A DNA stretch of 64,000 bases, from assembly GCA_020845755.1 (NCBI GenBank), contig JADLFE010000036.1, positions 1 through 64,000 of the forward strand. The letters are read 5' to 3'. The position numbers were made by a program, and so were the translations under genes. Positions 23,809 to 33,044 of the stretch are shown one piece after another. Under the pieces are notes generated by a model that saw nothing but the letters and a program-made list of their open reading frames with translations, did not search any database and was not told the origin of the DNA. Each line of letters starts with the position of its first letter. The stretch's first letter is position 1. Origin of the DNA: Phycisphaerales bacterium. GTDB taxonomy: Bacteria; Planctomycetota; Phycisphaerae; Phycisphaerales; UBA1924.

Positions 23809-26800
23809 TCAGCCATCGACGTTGAGTACATAACGGCCGTTCGGCGCGAGGTTGCCGCCGACGAGAATGAAGTAGATCTGGCCTTGCGCGAGGTTGAATC
23901 CCCACACTTCATCGGCGCCGGCGCCGCGCGTGTTGACGTGGCGGATGAGCGTGTGGTTTGCGTCATAGAACTCGAACCAGCCGTCGAAGCCGCGGACCAC
24001 ATCGAGCGTGACGTTGACCACGCCGGTGGAGGCGGGGGTGTACATGAAGAGGTCGGTGTCGGCGCTGGACTCGATGAGGCCGGTGCGGCTCGCATGCCCG
24101 TCCTCGTCCGGGACCATGCTCTTGGCGGCCGACCACGAGTCTGCGTCGGCGTGATCGTCGCTGACGACAATCGTGTAGTGCCCGCTTGGTACGCGCCAGC
24201 CTCCGATTAGGATGTAGTACATCTGCGCGGCGCTCATCGCGACCGATCCGGTCTCGTCCGTGCCCGAGCCCCACAGGTTTTTGCGGAGCAGGAGCATCTG
24301 GCTTGCGTCGTAGACCTCGAACCACCCGTCGAAGCCCTCGCCGGCGTCGAGCGTGATGATGACGCTCGCGGTGGCGCCGGGCGTGAATCGGAAGAGGTCG
24401 GTGTCGCCGTCGGAGTCGATTACGCCCGGGCACGATCCGTCGACGGCGGAGTCGAGCGCGATATCGGAGGCGAAGGGCCAGATCCCGGCGTCGGCGTGGT
24501 CGTCGCTGATCAGGAGTCGGTAGTCACCGGCGGGCACGCGCCAGCCGCCCACGAGGATGAAGTAGGTCTGGGTATTCGTAACAGCGAGGGGGCGCGTCTC
24601 GTCGCCGCCGCCGGCCCAGATATTCTGACGGGCCACCAGGGCATGGGATGCGTCGTAGAGCTCGAACCAGCCGTCGAAGCCGGTCGCGACATCGAGGGTG
24701 ATGGTGAGCGACCCGGAGACAGGGGACGTAAAGGTGAAGAGGTCGGTGTCGGCGTTTGCTTCTATCTTGCCGAGGGCGAGGGCGTCGAGTGAGTCGTTGG
24801 GCGTGATGCGCGTGGCGTCGGCCCACGCCGTGGCGTCGGCGTAGTCATCGCTGATGCGGATGATGTAGTCGCCACCTGGCGCACGCCAGCCGCCGACCAG
24901 GATGAAGTAGGTCTGGCCTCCGGTCATCGAGAATGATGCGGTCTCGTCGCCGCCAACGGCCTTGAGATTCTGCCATCTCAGCATTGCGTGTGAGGCGTCG
25001 AAGACGTCGAACCATCCGTCGAACCCGGTGCCTACGTCGAGTGTGATTGTCATGACGCCGGAATTGACGGGAGTTACCTTGAAGAGGTCTGTGTCCCAGA
25101 GAGTTTCAAGCACGCCGGCTCGGCTCCCGTCGAGTTGGCTGTTCAGGGCGATGCCGGCGGCGCGCGACCAGTTCCCCTCGTCCGTGTAATCATCATCTAT
25201 CTGGATCGAGTATCCCCCGCCTGGATTGCGCCAGCCGCCGACGAGGATGAAGTAGGCCTGGCCGATCATGGGTGTGAACGAGAGTGATTCATCGCCGTTG
25301 GTTGCACCGCCGTTCTGCCGGACGATCAGCGAGTGGTCGGGGGCGTAGAGTTCGAACCAGCCGTCAAAGTCGCTGTCCACGTCGAGGATGACCGTGGTGG
25401 TTCCCTGGATCGCCGGTGTGAACGTGAACAGGTCGGTATCGCCGGCAAAGTCGATCGTGCCGGAGCGGCGTCCGTCGCCCGTTGCGTTCGACGTGATCAC
25501 GGTGGCGGCGTCCCATGCGCCGGCGTCCGCGTAATCGTCGTTGATACGGACGGTGTAACCGCCATTGGGAACACGCCAGCCGCCCACGAGGATGTAGTAC
25601 GCCTGCCCGGCGTTCACGGCGGAAGCACGCGATTCGTTACTGCCGCCGGCGTAGAGATTCTGGCTCCAAAGTTGGCCGTGGCTGGCGTCGTACAACTCGA
25701 TCCAGCCATCGAATCCTGAGGCGACATAGAGCGTGATCGTCAGCATTCCCGAGGTCGCCGGCGTGAAGGTGAAAAGATCGGTGTCGAGCGATCGTTCGAT
25801 CACGCCCGCGCGGCTGCCGCCGAGGTTGCCATTCAGGGGGATGACGGTGGCGCGCGACCATGCTCCGTAATCCGCGTGATCGTCGTCGATCTGTACTGAG
25901 TACTGGCCGCCCGGGTTGCGCCAGCCGCCCACGAGGATGAAATAGGGCTGGCCGGCGGTGAGGGACCAAGAAAGGGTTTCATCGCCGTTGGTCGCCCCGG
26001 CGTTCTGGCTCGCGACGAGGGTGTAGTCAACAGTGTAGAGCTCGATCCACCCGTCGAAGTTGCTGGCGACGTCGAGCAGGATGGTGGTGACGCCCGATGC
26101 GGTCGGCGTGAACGTGAAGAGGTCGGTGTCGCCTGCGACCTCGATTTCGCCGGAGCGTATTCCGTCGCCGGTGGTATTCAGATCGATCTTGCTCGCGTTT
26201 GCCCACTCGCCCCGATCGGCGTGATCGTCGGAGATCCGCATGGAGTAGGCCCCGTCGGGCTGGCGGAATCCGCCCACGAGGATGAAGTAGGTTTGACCGC
26301 CCGAGATCGGGATTGATGCGATTTCGTCGTGGCCACTGGACCAATCGCTCGCCCGGGCGATCCTGGTGTGACCCGCGTCGTAGATCTCGAACAGGCCATC
26401 GAAGCCGCCGGGCACGTCGAGCGTGCAAGTGATGGTGCGTGAGGAATCAGCCACGAACTTGAAGAGGTCGGTGTCCCAGGTTTGTTCGATCACTCCGGTG
26501 GCGACGCCGTGTCCGGCCTCGTTCAGCACGATCTCCTGCGCGCTGGCCCACTGGCCGCTGCTTGCGTAATCGTCGCCGCCGAATTCAAAGGCACCGATGT
26601 CGACGGAGACACCGACCTGTCGGGCATAGATGCCGCCGCGCTGATCGGTTGTGAGGGAGAGCGGATTGACGCCCTTGTTGATGGCTGGGCTGCCGTCGCG
26701 CAGGGCGAGCACTTTGGTCGCGCCGCCCGCCCAGCCGAGCGTGGAGAGGAAGGGATCGACGCCGACGATGTTTCCGTTCACGCCGTTGGTGAGGCCGCCG

Positions 26801-27576
26801 CCGGCGTGTGAGAGCAGGTTGTTGATCGAGCCGGTCTGGAAGACGCCGTAGACCACGCCGGAAACATTCCCGGCGAGGATGGTGCTGATCGAGGTTGCGA
26901 TGCCGCTGTCGCGGATGCTGATGGCGCGGCCGCCGACGCTTGCCGCGTTGTAGGTGATGGTCGAGTTGGAGACGGTGAGCGTGCCGAGGGTATCGATACC
27001 ACCGCCGTACTGCCCGCTGGTGGTGTTGTTCGTGATCGTGCAGTTCACGACCGACATGACTCCGCCGGCGTCGTTGAAGAGGCCGCCGCCGCTTCCGCTG
27101 GACGAGTTGTACGCGAACGTCGATCCAAGGACGGTAAGAGTGCCCGTGTTTGAGATGGCTCCGCCCGCAACGGCGCTATTCGAAGAGATATCGCAGCCTT
27201 CGACGCTGAGGGTTCCAGCGTTGGAGATGCCGCCACCGCTGGTCGCGTGTCCCTGGGTGATGGACAAACGCCGGAGGAAGGACGTTCCCGCGGCGAAGTT
27301 GAAGACGCGCGAAGAGTTCCCGGCGCTCACGCTCAGGACATTGGCCCCAGGGCCGTTGATGCTCAGCGATTCAGAAACGAGCAGTTCGCCGCCGGAAAGG
27401 GCAATGGTTCCCGTAAGTCCGCCCGCGAACTCGATGACATCGGCGCCGGCCGACGCGTTGGCGTCCAGCACCGCCTGTCGGAGCGAGCCAGAGCCCGCAT
27501 TGTTGGTGTTGGTGACGGAGAAGGCCGCCAGGAACCGGCGAGCCTCGAGCCCTTCAAACATCGCGCGATTCAACAT
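23809..27576 (-). CDS. Surface protein: LEPR-XLL-like N-terminus, parallel beta-helix domain, eight PPC-like repeats
   Basis: 1255 residues. The N-terminus carries FEGLEARRFLAAF, a variant of the LEPR-XLL motif found at the start of large extracellular planctomycete proteins. Residues about 20-370 have the GSLRQAVLDANAS opening and GGGISNAGTL-type rungs of a pectate-lyase-like beta-helix ('choice-of-anchor Q'). The rest is eight copies of a 115-residue PPC-like domain, each with a (D)TDLF(T/K)F strand, FDGWFE(L/V)YDA and (Y)FILVGGWR.P.G.Y. Start 27576 was chosen for its GGGAG ribosome binding site and because it places the motif near the N-terminus; the ORF stays open to 27726 upstream. It is probably a secreted adhesin or carbohydrate-contact protein (inference). 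Confidence 0.88.
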   Translation of the reverse strand: MLNRAMFEGLEARRFLAAFSVTNTNNAGSGSLRQAVLDANASAGADVIEFAGGLTGTIALSGGELLVSESLSINGPGANVLSVSAGNSSRVFNFAAGTSFLRRLSITQGHATSGGGISNAGTLSVEGCDISSNSAVAGGAISNTGTLTVLGSTFAYNSSSGSGGGLFNDAGGVMSVVNCTITNNTTSGQYGGGIDTLGTLTVSNSTITYNAASVGGRAISIRDSGIATSISTILAGNVSGVVYGVFQTGSINNLLSHAGGGLTNGVNGNIVGVDPFLSTLGWAGGATKVLALRDGSPAINKGVNPLSLTTDQRGGIYARQVGVSVDIGAFEFGGDDYASSGQWASAQEIVLNEAGHGVATGVIEQTWDTDLFKFVADSSRTITCTLDVPGGFDGLFEIYDAGHTRIARASDWSSGHDEIASIPISGGQTYFILVGGFRQPDGAYSMRISDDHADRGEWANASKIDLNTTGDGIRSGEIEVAGDTDLFTFTPTASGVTTILLDVASNFDGWIELYTVDYTLVASQNAGATNGDETLSWSLTAGQPYFILVGGWRNPGGQYSVQIDDDHADYGAWSRATVIPLNGNLGGSRAGVIERSLDTDLFTFTPATSGMLTITLYVASGFDGWIELYDASHGQLWSQNLYAGGSNESRASAVNAGQAYYILVGGWRVPNGGYTVRINDDYADAGAWDAATVITSNATGDGRRSGTIDFAGDTDLFTFTPAIQGTTTVILDVDSDFDGWFELYAPDHSLIVRQNGGATNGDESLSFTPMIGQAYFILVGGWRNPGGGYSIQIDDDYTDEGNWSRAAGIALNSQLDGSRAGVLETLWDTDLFKVTPVNSGVMTITLDVGTGFDGWFDVFDASHAMLRWQNLKAVGGDETASFSMTGGQTYFILVGGWRAPGGDYIIRISDDYADATAWADATRITPNDSLDALALGKIEANADTDLFTFTSPVSGSLTITLDVATGFDGWFELYDASHALVARQNIWAGGGDETRPLAVTNTQTYFILVGGWRVPAGDYRLLISDDHADAGIWPFASDIALDSAVDGSCPGVIDSDGDTDLFRFTPGATASVIITLDAGEGFDGWFEVYDASQMLLLRKNLWGSGTDETGSVAMSAAQMYYILIGGWRVPSGHYTIVVSDDHADADSWSAAKSMVPDEDGHASRTGLIESSADTDLFMYTPASTGVVNVTLDVVRGFDGWFEFYDANHTLIRHVNTRGAGADEVWGFNLAQGQIYFILVGGNLAPNGRYVLNVDG
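23812..26571 (-). repeat. Eight tandem 345-bp repeats encoding the PPC-like domains
   Basis: The codons for the DTDLF strand end at 24060, 24405, 24750, 25095, 25440, 25785, 26130 and 26475, exactly 345 bases apart each time. The copies differ clearly in sequence (GVIEQTWDTDLF, GEIEVAGDTDLF, GVIERSLDTDLF and so on), so the period has been kept without any net indel during divergence. Outer boundaries are approximate. Confidence 0.9.
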
Positions 27577-27856
27577 GGTCGCTCCCGCACTGAAAGCGCG
27601 CTCGCGGACGCTCAGACGTTCGGCGCTCGTGGCGCGATGCATCCTAGCCGTCCGCCGGGTGTGCGGGACCAGTACCTTGCGAGCGGATATCAACGGGCTG
27701 TCCCCAAAGTCGGAGTCATCGTGCACAAGGTCGCGGGGCGAGCGACCACCATCACGTCACCCGCGTCCGGATCATGGATTCACCTCCCGCGGTATTCTCC
27801 TGCTTCCTGAAACCGCCCGCACCATCTCACGATCAATCCACCCGAAGGAGCACACC

Positions 27857-28654
27857 ATGTCCACCGACGTGATCGACCACCGCATCATCGGCGAGGATCT
27901 TCAGGCCGTCGTCATCACCCTCGACCCCGGCGAGACCGTCGTCGCCGAGGCCGGCTCGATGATGTACATGCAGGACGGCATCGAGATGGCGACACAGCTC
28001 TCGATGAAGAAGGACTCGGGCGGGATCTTCGGCAAACTCTTCGAGGCCGGGAAGCGCGTGCTGACGGGCGACTCGTTCTTCATCACGCTCTTTGGCAACA
28101 AGGCTGCCCAGCGCCGAGAGGTTGCGTTCAGTGCGCCGTATCCCGGCAAGATCGTGCCGCTGGAACTCGGCGAGCACCAGGGCCAGGTGCTGTGCCAGAA
28201 GGACTCGTTCCTGTGCGCCGCCCACGGCGTGCAGGTCGACATCGCCTTCACCCGCCGTATTGGCGCCGGCCTCTTCGGCGGCGAGGGCTTCATTCTCCAG
28301 AAACTCTCCTCCGCCAACGGGCAGGGCCAGGTCTTCTGTCACGCCGGCGGCACGGTCGTGAAGGCGGATCTCAAGCCGGGCGAAACCCTCCGCGTCGACA
28401 CCGGCTGCCTCGTCGCCTTCGAGACCAGCGTCGATTACGACATCGAGATGGTCCCCGGCATCAAGAACAAACTCTTCGGCGGTGAGGGGCTGTTCTACGC
28501 CCGAATGACCGGCCCGGGGAGCGTCTGGCTCCAGACCCTGCCGTTCTCGCGCCTGGCCGACCGCATCATCGCCGCCGCCCCGCGTGCGGGCGGCAAGGGG
28601 ACGGAGGAAGGCTCGCTTCTGGGCGGGATCGGGCGGATGCTCGACGGCGACTAA
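27857..28654 (+). CDS. AIM24 family protein (TIGR00266 type)
   Basis: A 265-residue cytoplasmic protein of the AIM24/TIGR00266 family, which folds as a trimer-like beta-helix of unknown biochemical role. It shows the family marks VVITLDPGETVVAEAGSMMYM, FITLFGN, PGKIVPLEL, LCAAHGVQVDIAFTRRIGAGLFGGEGFIL (part: RRIGAGLFGGEGF) and LRVDTGCLVAFE. GAAGGAG precedes ATG 27857, which fixes the start; the longer open frame upstream is only antisense to the PPC-repeat gene. It is divergent from that gene. Confidence 0.92.
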   Translation: MSTDVIDHRIIGEDLQAVVITLDPGETVVAEAGSMMYMQDGIEMATQLSMKKDSGGIFGKLFEAGKRVLTGDSFFITLFGNKAAQRREVAFSAPYPGKIVPLELGEHQGQVLCQKDSFLCAAHGVQVDIAFTRRIGAGLFGGEGFILQKLSSANGQGQVFCHAGGTVVKADLKPGETLRVDTGCLVAFETSVDYDIEMVPGIKNKLFGGEGLFYARMTGPGSVWLQTLPFSRLADRIIAAAPRAGGKGTEEGSLLGGIGRMLDGD

Positions 28655-28760
28655 TCTCCCGCGACAAACGCCAAGTTCCGAGAAGATTTGCGAAGTCGGG
28701 CCCGATTCGTGTCGATGGTGAGGCCTGTGCGGGCTGTAAGGCCTGCTCAGGAGCGCCGCT

Positions 28761-29705
28761 GTGACTACACCAAACGATTCCCGTCCGTTCGATGGATTCG
28801 ACCTTTCATCGCCCGATCACTACGACGTGGCCGACACGATCCTGCCGATGGTCGAAAGGGCCGCCGCGGCATGCGAGGGCCTGAACATCGCGGCCCGCGA
28901 CCTGGAGTGCCGCGACCGCGAACTCGAACAGGCCATCCCGCGCGTCGAGGCGATGATCGATCAGGCGCGCCAGCAACTCTCGCGTTCTCACTCCCTGCAC
29001 TCGCTCACCCGCGAAGATGTGCAGCAGATGATCAACTGGGCGATCGCCGGCGTTGAGGCCCGCGTGGATCAAAAGGTCGAGCGACTGGCCGACGACATGG
29101 GAAAATTGAGCCAGGATTTGGCCGCCAAGGTCGCGGGCCTGGCCACCATGTTGGCGCTCAAGTCAGAATCAAGCACCGACACGCGCGCCGAGATCGAGCG
29201 TGCGATGGCCCCAATCCTGTCCTCCTTCGAAAGCCAGATGTTGGAACTGATCGATGCCTTCCGCGCCCGTGCCGAGCAGGCCGGCCAGTCGCTCGAGGGC
29301 ATCGCGGAGGATCGTGCCTCGCGCCTGGAACAACTCTGCACCCGGGCCGAGCGCTTGCTGGCGGTGGGGGAGAGCGGCGTGATGGACGTCATCGACGAAC
29401 TTTCCACCACCATCCGCCCCTTCAAAGGGGCGCTCATCGAGGGCAAAAACGGGGTCGAAATCCACGGCCCGCTGGCCCACGTCCTCACCCAGATGCGCGA
29501 CGAACTCCGCCACGAACTGGCGACCGGCCATGAACACGCCGCGGCCAAGCACACAAAGCCCGCGGATCGGGTCCACGAAAAATCCAACGAGAAGCCGAGC
29601 GAGAAGGCCCAGCAGGACAAACCAGGCCACGATAAACCAGCCCCGATGGTCAAGACCACGACCAAAAAGGCCGTCAAGCCGATCCGGAAGTCCCGGGCGG
29701 CCTGA
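28761..29705 (+). CDS. Coiled-coil protein with a basic C-terminal tail
   Basis: A 314-residue soluble protein starting with GTG (AGGAG at 28749-28753). Residues about 25-235 are almost wholly helical with heptad-like patterns (ARDLECRDRELEQAIPRVEAMIDQAR, quoted in part as RDRELEQAIPRVEAM). The last 60 residues are Lys/Pro-rich and end KAVKPIRKSRAA. The stretch RLEQLCTRAERLL resembles RLDTLCLRAAEVM in the larger coiled-coil protein at 55.0-57.2 kb, so the two may be distant paralogues. No family is recognised; a DNA- or polymer-associated scaffold is possible but unproven. Confidence 0.7.
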   Translation: MTTPNDSRPFDGFDLSSPDHYDVADTILPMVERAAAACEGLNIAARDLECRDRELEQAIPRVEAMIDQARQQLSRSHSLHSLTREDVQQMINWAIAGVEARVDQKVERLADDMGKLSQDLAAKVAGLATMLALKSESSTDTRAEIERAMAPILSSFESQMLELIDAFRARAEQAGQSLEGIAEDRASRLEQLCTRAERLLAVGESGVMDVIDELSTTIRPFKGALIEGKNGVEIHGPLAHVLTQMRDELRHELATGHEHAAAKHTKPADRVHEKSNEKPSEKAQQDKPGHDKPAPMVKTTTKKAVKPIRKSRAA

Positions 29706-29727
29706 ACCGGCCCAGCAGGTCCATCCC

Positions 29728-29764
29728 AAAAAGACAAGCCGCCGGGCTTCCCCGGCGGTCTTTG
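29728..29764. terminator. Bidirectional intrinsic terminator
   Basis: An 8-bp G/C stem (CCGCCGGG 29739-29746, CCCGGCGG 29751-29758) with loop CTTC is followed on the plus strand by TCTTTG and preceded by AAAAAGACAAG, which gives CTTGTCTTTTT on the minus strand. It can therefore end both the coiled-coil gene (plus) and the tRNA-Arg transcript (minus). Confidence 0.88.
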
Positions 29765-29774
29765 TCGTTTGGAA

Positions 29775-29848
29775 CACGGGCGAAGGGAGTCGAACCCCTA
29801 ACCTCCTGATCCGTAGTCAGGTGCTCTATCCAATTGAGCTACGCCCGC
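29775..29848 (-). tRNA. tRNA-Arg (anticodon ACG)
   Basis: A cloverleaf on the minus strand with acceptor GCGGGCG/CGCCCGT (the first pair is G-U), anticodon stem CCTGA/TCAGG around loop CTACGGA (anticodon ACG, expected to be deaminated to ICG), and T arm AGGGGTTCGACTCCCT. Discriminator G; CCA is not encoded. Confidence 0.96.
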
Positions 29849-30079
29849 TCCGGCCGACCCGAAGGCCCTATGGCCCCCGAAACGGACTGGGCAAGCGTAA
29901 TCCGCTCCCACCGGGGCGGCAAGTGCGACAGGCCCGGGAGTTGATTTTCCGGGCCAGGGTGGGACTATTCCAGTCCGGTCCTGCGCGGCCGGGGCAGGGC
30001 CGGGGTATCCGGCTCCTCAGTCAATTCGTTCGGTCGGGGCGGGCGATCTCCCGTCCGCAGAATGGGGTAGGTACTCGGC

Positions 30080-30355
30080 ATGGCTCATTCGCTCTCGGCT
30101 CAGAAGCGTGTTCGTCAGAACGCCAACCAGCGGGCTCTCAACCGTTGGCGATTGAAGGTCATGCGTGACGCCGTCCGCGACTTCCAGGAGCAGGTGCTCC
30201 ACGGAACCGCCGCCACCGCGAACGAGGCCTTCCTCAAGTGCCAGAAGGCGATCGATCGTGCGGCACAGCGCGGCGTGATCCACAAGAACCAGGCGGCGCG
30301 GCGCAAGAGCCGTCTGTCCGCCAGCCTCAAGGCCAAGAAGACCGCCAAGGCCTGA
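30080..30355 (+). CDS. rpsT: Ribosomal protein bS20
   Basis: bS20 binds 16S rRNA early in 30S assembly. The 91-residue protein is a typical three-helix S20 (AHSLSAQKRVRQNANQRALNR quoted in part as KRVRQNANQRALNR; AIDRAAQRGVIHKNQAARRKSRL quoted in part as GVIHKNQAARRKSRL) with a Lys/Ala-rich end. It is monocistronic, with a terminator 27 bases downstream. A weak promoter candidate is TTGATT at 29941-29946 with ACTATT 17 bases later. Confidence 0.96.
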   Translation: MAHSLSAQKRVRQNANQRALNRWRLKVMRDAVRDFQEQVLHGTAATANEAFLKCQKAIDRAAQRGVIHKNQAARRKSRLSASLKAKKTAKA

Positions 30356-30381
30356 ACGATAATCAATGTTGAATTCAGGCG

Positions 30382-30413
30382 TCGCCGCTCGCAAGGGCGG
30401 CGATGTTCGTTTT
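30382..30413 (+). terminator. rpsT terminator
   Basis: A perfect 7-bp stem TCGCCGC/GCGGCGA (30382-30388, 30397-30403) with an 8-base loop is followed by TGTTCGTTTT. It lies directly after rpsT on the coding strand. Confidence 0.75.
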
Positions 30414-30455
30414 GAGCCGCGCGATCCGCGCCGCCGCGCTCTACCCTAGCCGCCG

Positions 30456-31220
30456 ATGGCGGGAGAGCGGGCAACCAATTCCGGTACACGATCACGCGGC
30501 GAGTCCTACTGGGAACTCTCCAAGCGCCCGCTCCATGTCCTCTTGTTTCTGCTTCCCCTGATCCTGCTCTACGAAGTCGGGTCGATGCGCTACCTCGCCG
30601 ATCAGAGCAAGGGTGTGGTCGAGACGATCGTTGCTCACCGCCTTCTCTATCGTCTGTTCGAGAGTTTCGGCGGCGCCGCGTTTTATCTCCCGGGCATGGC
30701 GCTGGTCGCGGTGCTGGCTGTGTGGCATCTCTTGCTCAAGGACCGCTGGAATGTCCGGCTGACGGCGCTGGTCGGTATGGCGGCCGAGTCCGCCGTCCTC
30801 ACCATGCCGCTGCTGATACTGGGAATGGTGACACAGCGTCAGGCGGCGATTTCGGCTACGACCCAACTCGCGGGGCTCTCGACCGAAGCAAAGGTCACAC
30901 TGGCGGTGGGAGCGGGTCTCTATGAAGAGTTGCTCTTCAGACTCGTCATTATCACGGGTCTGCACCTTGTGTTGGTTGACGTCGCGCGGATGAAGAACGT
31001 GCCGGGTTCGATGCTCGCCGCGGCGGTTTCGGCTGGTGCCTTTGCGTGGTATCACGATGTACCGGGATTACCCATGGGATTACCACTGGCCACGTTCTAC
31101 GTCCTCTCCGGCCTGTATTTCGCGGGCCTCTTCATCGTCCGCGGTTTCGGGATCGTGGTCGCCGTTCACGCCCTATACGACATCGTCGCTTTAACAATGA
31201 TGTCCGGCAATCGGAACTGA
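30456..31220 (+). CDS. CPBP family intramembrane metalloprotease (CAAX protease-like)
   Basis: A 254-residue polytopic membrane protein of the CPBP/Abi family. The catalytic pattern is complete: Glu157-Glu158 and Arg162 in YEELLFR, His200 in AFAWYH, and His238/Asp242 in HALYD, as expected for the glutamate-based intramembrane protease. About seven hydrophobic helices are seen. The family includes Rce1-type CAAX proteases and bacteriocin-immunity proteins; the substrate here is unknown. It is separated from rpsT by the terminator and followed by the hybrid histidine kinase on the same strand. Confidence 0.92.
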   Translation: MAGERATNSGTRSRGESYWELSKRPLHVLLFLLPLILLYEVGSMRYLADQSKGVVETIVAHRLLYRLFESFGGAAFYLPGMALVAVLAVWHLLLKDRWNVRLTALVGMAAESAVLTMPLLILGMVTQRQAAISATTQLAGLSTEAKVTLAVGAGLYEELLFRLVIITGLHLVLVDVARMKNVPGSMLAAAVSAGAFAWYHDVPGLPMGLPLATFYVLSGLYFAGLFIVRGFGIVVAVHALYDIVALTMMSGNRN

Positions 31221-31319
31221 ACGCAGGCAACCGGGCAAGTACTGCAAGGGAATGTCCTTGCGAGATCCCCTACACCAGTGCGGGGTTTCCACTGATCTCA
31301 TCCGAAGCGGATCTGTGGG

Positions 31320-33038
31320 GTGAATACAGCAGTCGGCGATGTCGATGCGCTGGTGGGATACGTTGGGAGATTCCGCATGCCGCATGCCGTACGAGACAGA
31401 GCGCGTATTGCCGAACTCCAGCGATTGCGCATTATGGGGACGGACCCAGAGCCATTATTCAACGAGATTGCGCGGGCAGCCAAACTGATTTTCGATGCGC
31501 CGTTTGCGTCGGTGAGCTTTGTGGGTGGGCGTGGGGAGTGGTTCAAGGCACGGATCGGGCTCGAGCTTCCGCCGGGTGACAGGATTGCGGCGATGTGCTC
31601 GCCCGTCGTGGATGGAACGCAGACCGTGGTCATACCCGACACCACGTTGGATGCGCGTTTCCACGATCGCCCCCAGGTGGTTGAGCATGGGGTGAGGTTC
31701 TTCTGCGGTGCGCCCATCGTCTCGAAGAACAACATTACGATCGGCGCGGTGTGCGTGAAGGATCGGCGCAAGCGGGACGTGCTGCCGTGGCAGGTGTCGT
31801 CGCTCGAGGCCATGGCCCGCGTCGTCGCCGAGGCGCTTGAGGCACGCCTCAACGCGCTGGAGACCGAGGCGGCGCGTGCCGCGGCCGATGCGGCGAACCT
31901 CGCCAAATCAAACTTCCTGGCCAACATGAGCCACGAGGTCCGTACGCCCCTCAACGCGATCCTCGGGTTCGCCGACCTCTTGGCCGAAGGCACCGCCACG
32001 CCCGACGAGCAGAAAGTCCACGCCGAGACCATCCGCCAGGCGAGCGACCACCTGCTCACCATGGTCAACGACCTCCTGGACCTCTCAACGCTCGACGCAG
32101 GCAAGGTCGCCCTGGAGCAGGTCGACGTGGATGTTGTGCGTGTTCTGCGTGACGCCGCGGCGTTGCTCGAGCCGCGTGCCGCGGGCAAGGGCATCCGGAT
32201 GTCGTGCGCCATGCCGCAAGGGCGCGTCGTCATCAAGTCCGATCCGCTGCGTCTCCGCCAGGTGCTCCTCAATCTCATCGGGAACGCGGTCAAGTTCACC
32301 GAACTTGGGGGCGTGACGATCACGATGACGGCGAGGGACCATCCTCCCGAGCGCAAGTTCGTCCGAATCGAGATCGCCGACACGGGCATCGGGATCTCGC
32401 AGGAGAAGATCACGGCCATCTTCAGGCCCTTTACCCAGAGCGACGAGGGAATGACGCGGCGATTCGGCGGGAGCGGCCTGGGCCTGGCGATCTGTCAGCG
32501 CCTCGCCGCCGCGCTGGGTGGCGAGATCGAGGTTGAGAGCCAACTCGGCAAGGGGAGCGTGTTCACGCTCATGATCGACGCGTTGGCGGGCGTTCGGGCC
32601 GCGACGCCCAGCGGGCCGACGATCAACCTCAAGGACACCTCGCCGCTCAACATGAGCATCCTCTACGCCGAGGACGGCCCGGACAACCAGCGACTGGTTT
32701 CCTTCCTGCTCCGCAAGGCCGGCGCGATCGTGACGATCGCCGAGAACGGGCGTCAGGCCGTGGACCGCATCAAGGGCGGCGAGCACTTCGACCTGATCCT
32801 GATGGACATGCAGATGCCGGAGATGGACGGCTACGAAGCGACGCGAGATCTCCGCAAGAGCGGCTATGAAATCCCGATCATCGCGCTCACCGCGCACGCC
32901 CTGGCCGACGATCGCGGGAAGTGTCTCATGGCCGGCTGCGATGATTTCCTCACCAAGCCGGTCGATCGTGAATTGCTCGTCGCAACCTGCCGGCGTTGGA
33001 AGAAGCCGGGCGGCGAGGGGCAAAAGTCGGTAGCCTGA
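31320..33038 (+). CDS. Hybrid histidine kinase: GAF, HisKA, HATPase, receiver
   Basis: A 572-residue soluble two-component protein. Residues about 25-175 form a GAF domain (FDAPFASVSFVGGRGEWFKARIG quoted in part as SVSFVGGRGEWFK). The phospho-acceptor His205 is in NMSHEVRTPLN; the ATPase has N box LIGNAVKFT, G1 DTGIGI, F box FRPF and G2 GGSGLGLAI; the C-terminal receiver has Asp496 in LILMDMQMPEMDG and the Lys of LTKPVD. No TM helix is seen, so the signal is probably internal. No separate response regulator is adjacent, so output may go through a distant phosphotransfer protein. The start is GTG 31320; ATG 31377 is an alternative. Confidence 0.93.
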   Translation: MNTAVGDVDALVGYVGRFRMPHAVRDRARIAELQRLRIMGTDPEPLFNEIARAAKLIFDAPFASVSFVGGRGEWFKARIGLELPPGDRIAAMCSPVVDGTQTVVIPDTTLDARFHDRPQVVEHGVRFFCGAPIVSKNNITIGAVCVKDRRKRDVLPWQVSSLEAMARVVAEALEARLNALETEAARAAADAANLAKSNFLANMSHEVRTPLNAILGFADLLAEGTATPDEQKVHAETIRQASDHLLTMVNDLLDLSTLDAGKVALEQVDVDVVRVLRDAAALLEPRAAGKGIRMSCAMPQGRVVIKSDPLRLRQVLLNLIGNAVKFTELGGVTITMTARDHPPERKFVRIEIADTGIGISQEKITAIFRPFTQSDEGMTRRFGGSGLGLAICQRLAAALGGEIEVESQLGKGSVFTLMIDALAGVRAATPSGPTINLKDTSPLNMSILYAEDGPDNQRLVSFLLRKAGAIVTIAENGRQAVDRIKGGEHFDLILMDMQMPEMDGYEATRDLRKSGYEIPIIALTAHALADDRGKCLMAGCDDFLTKPVDRELLVATCRRWKKPGGEGQKSVA

Positions 33039-33044
33039 GTTCCG

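Noticed and set aside
23812..26571. CRISPR-like or satellite array
   Set aside because: The repeats are 345 bp, diverged and fully coding for PPC-like domains; there are no short identical repeats with spacers.
26954..27856. Upstream part of the AIM24 frame
   Set aside because: Antisense to the PPC-repeat gene; GAAGGAG and the family N-terminus fix the start at 27857.
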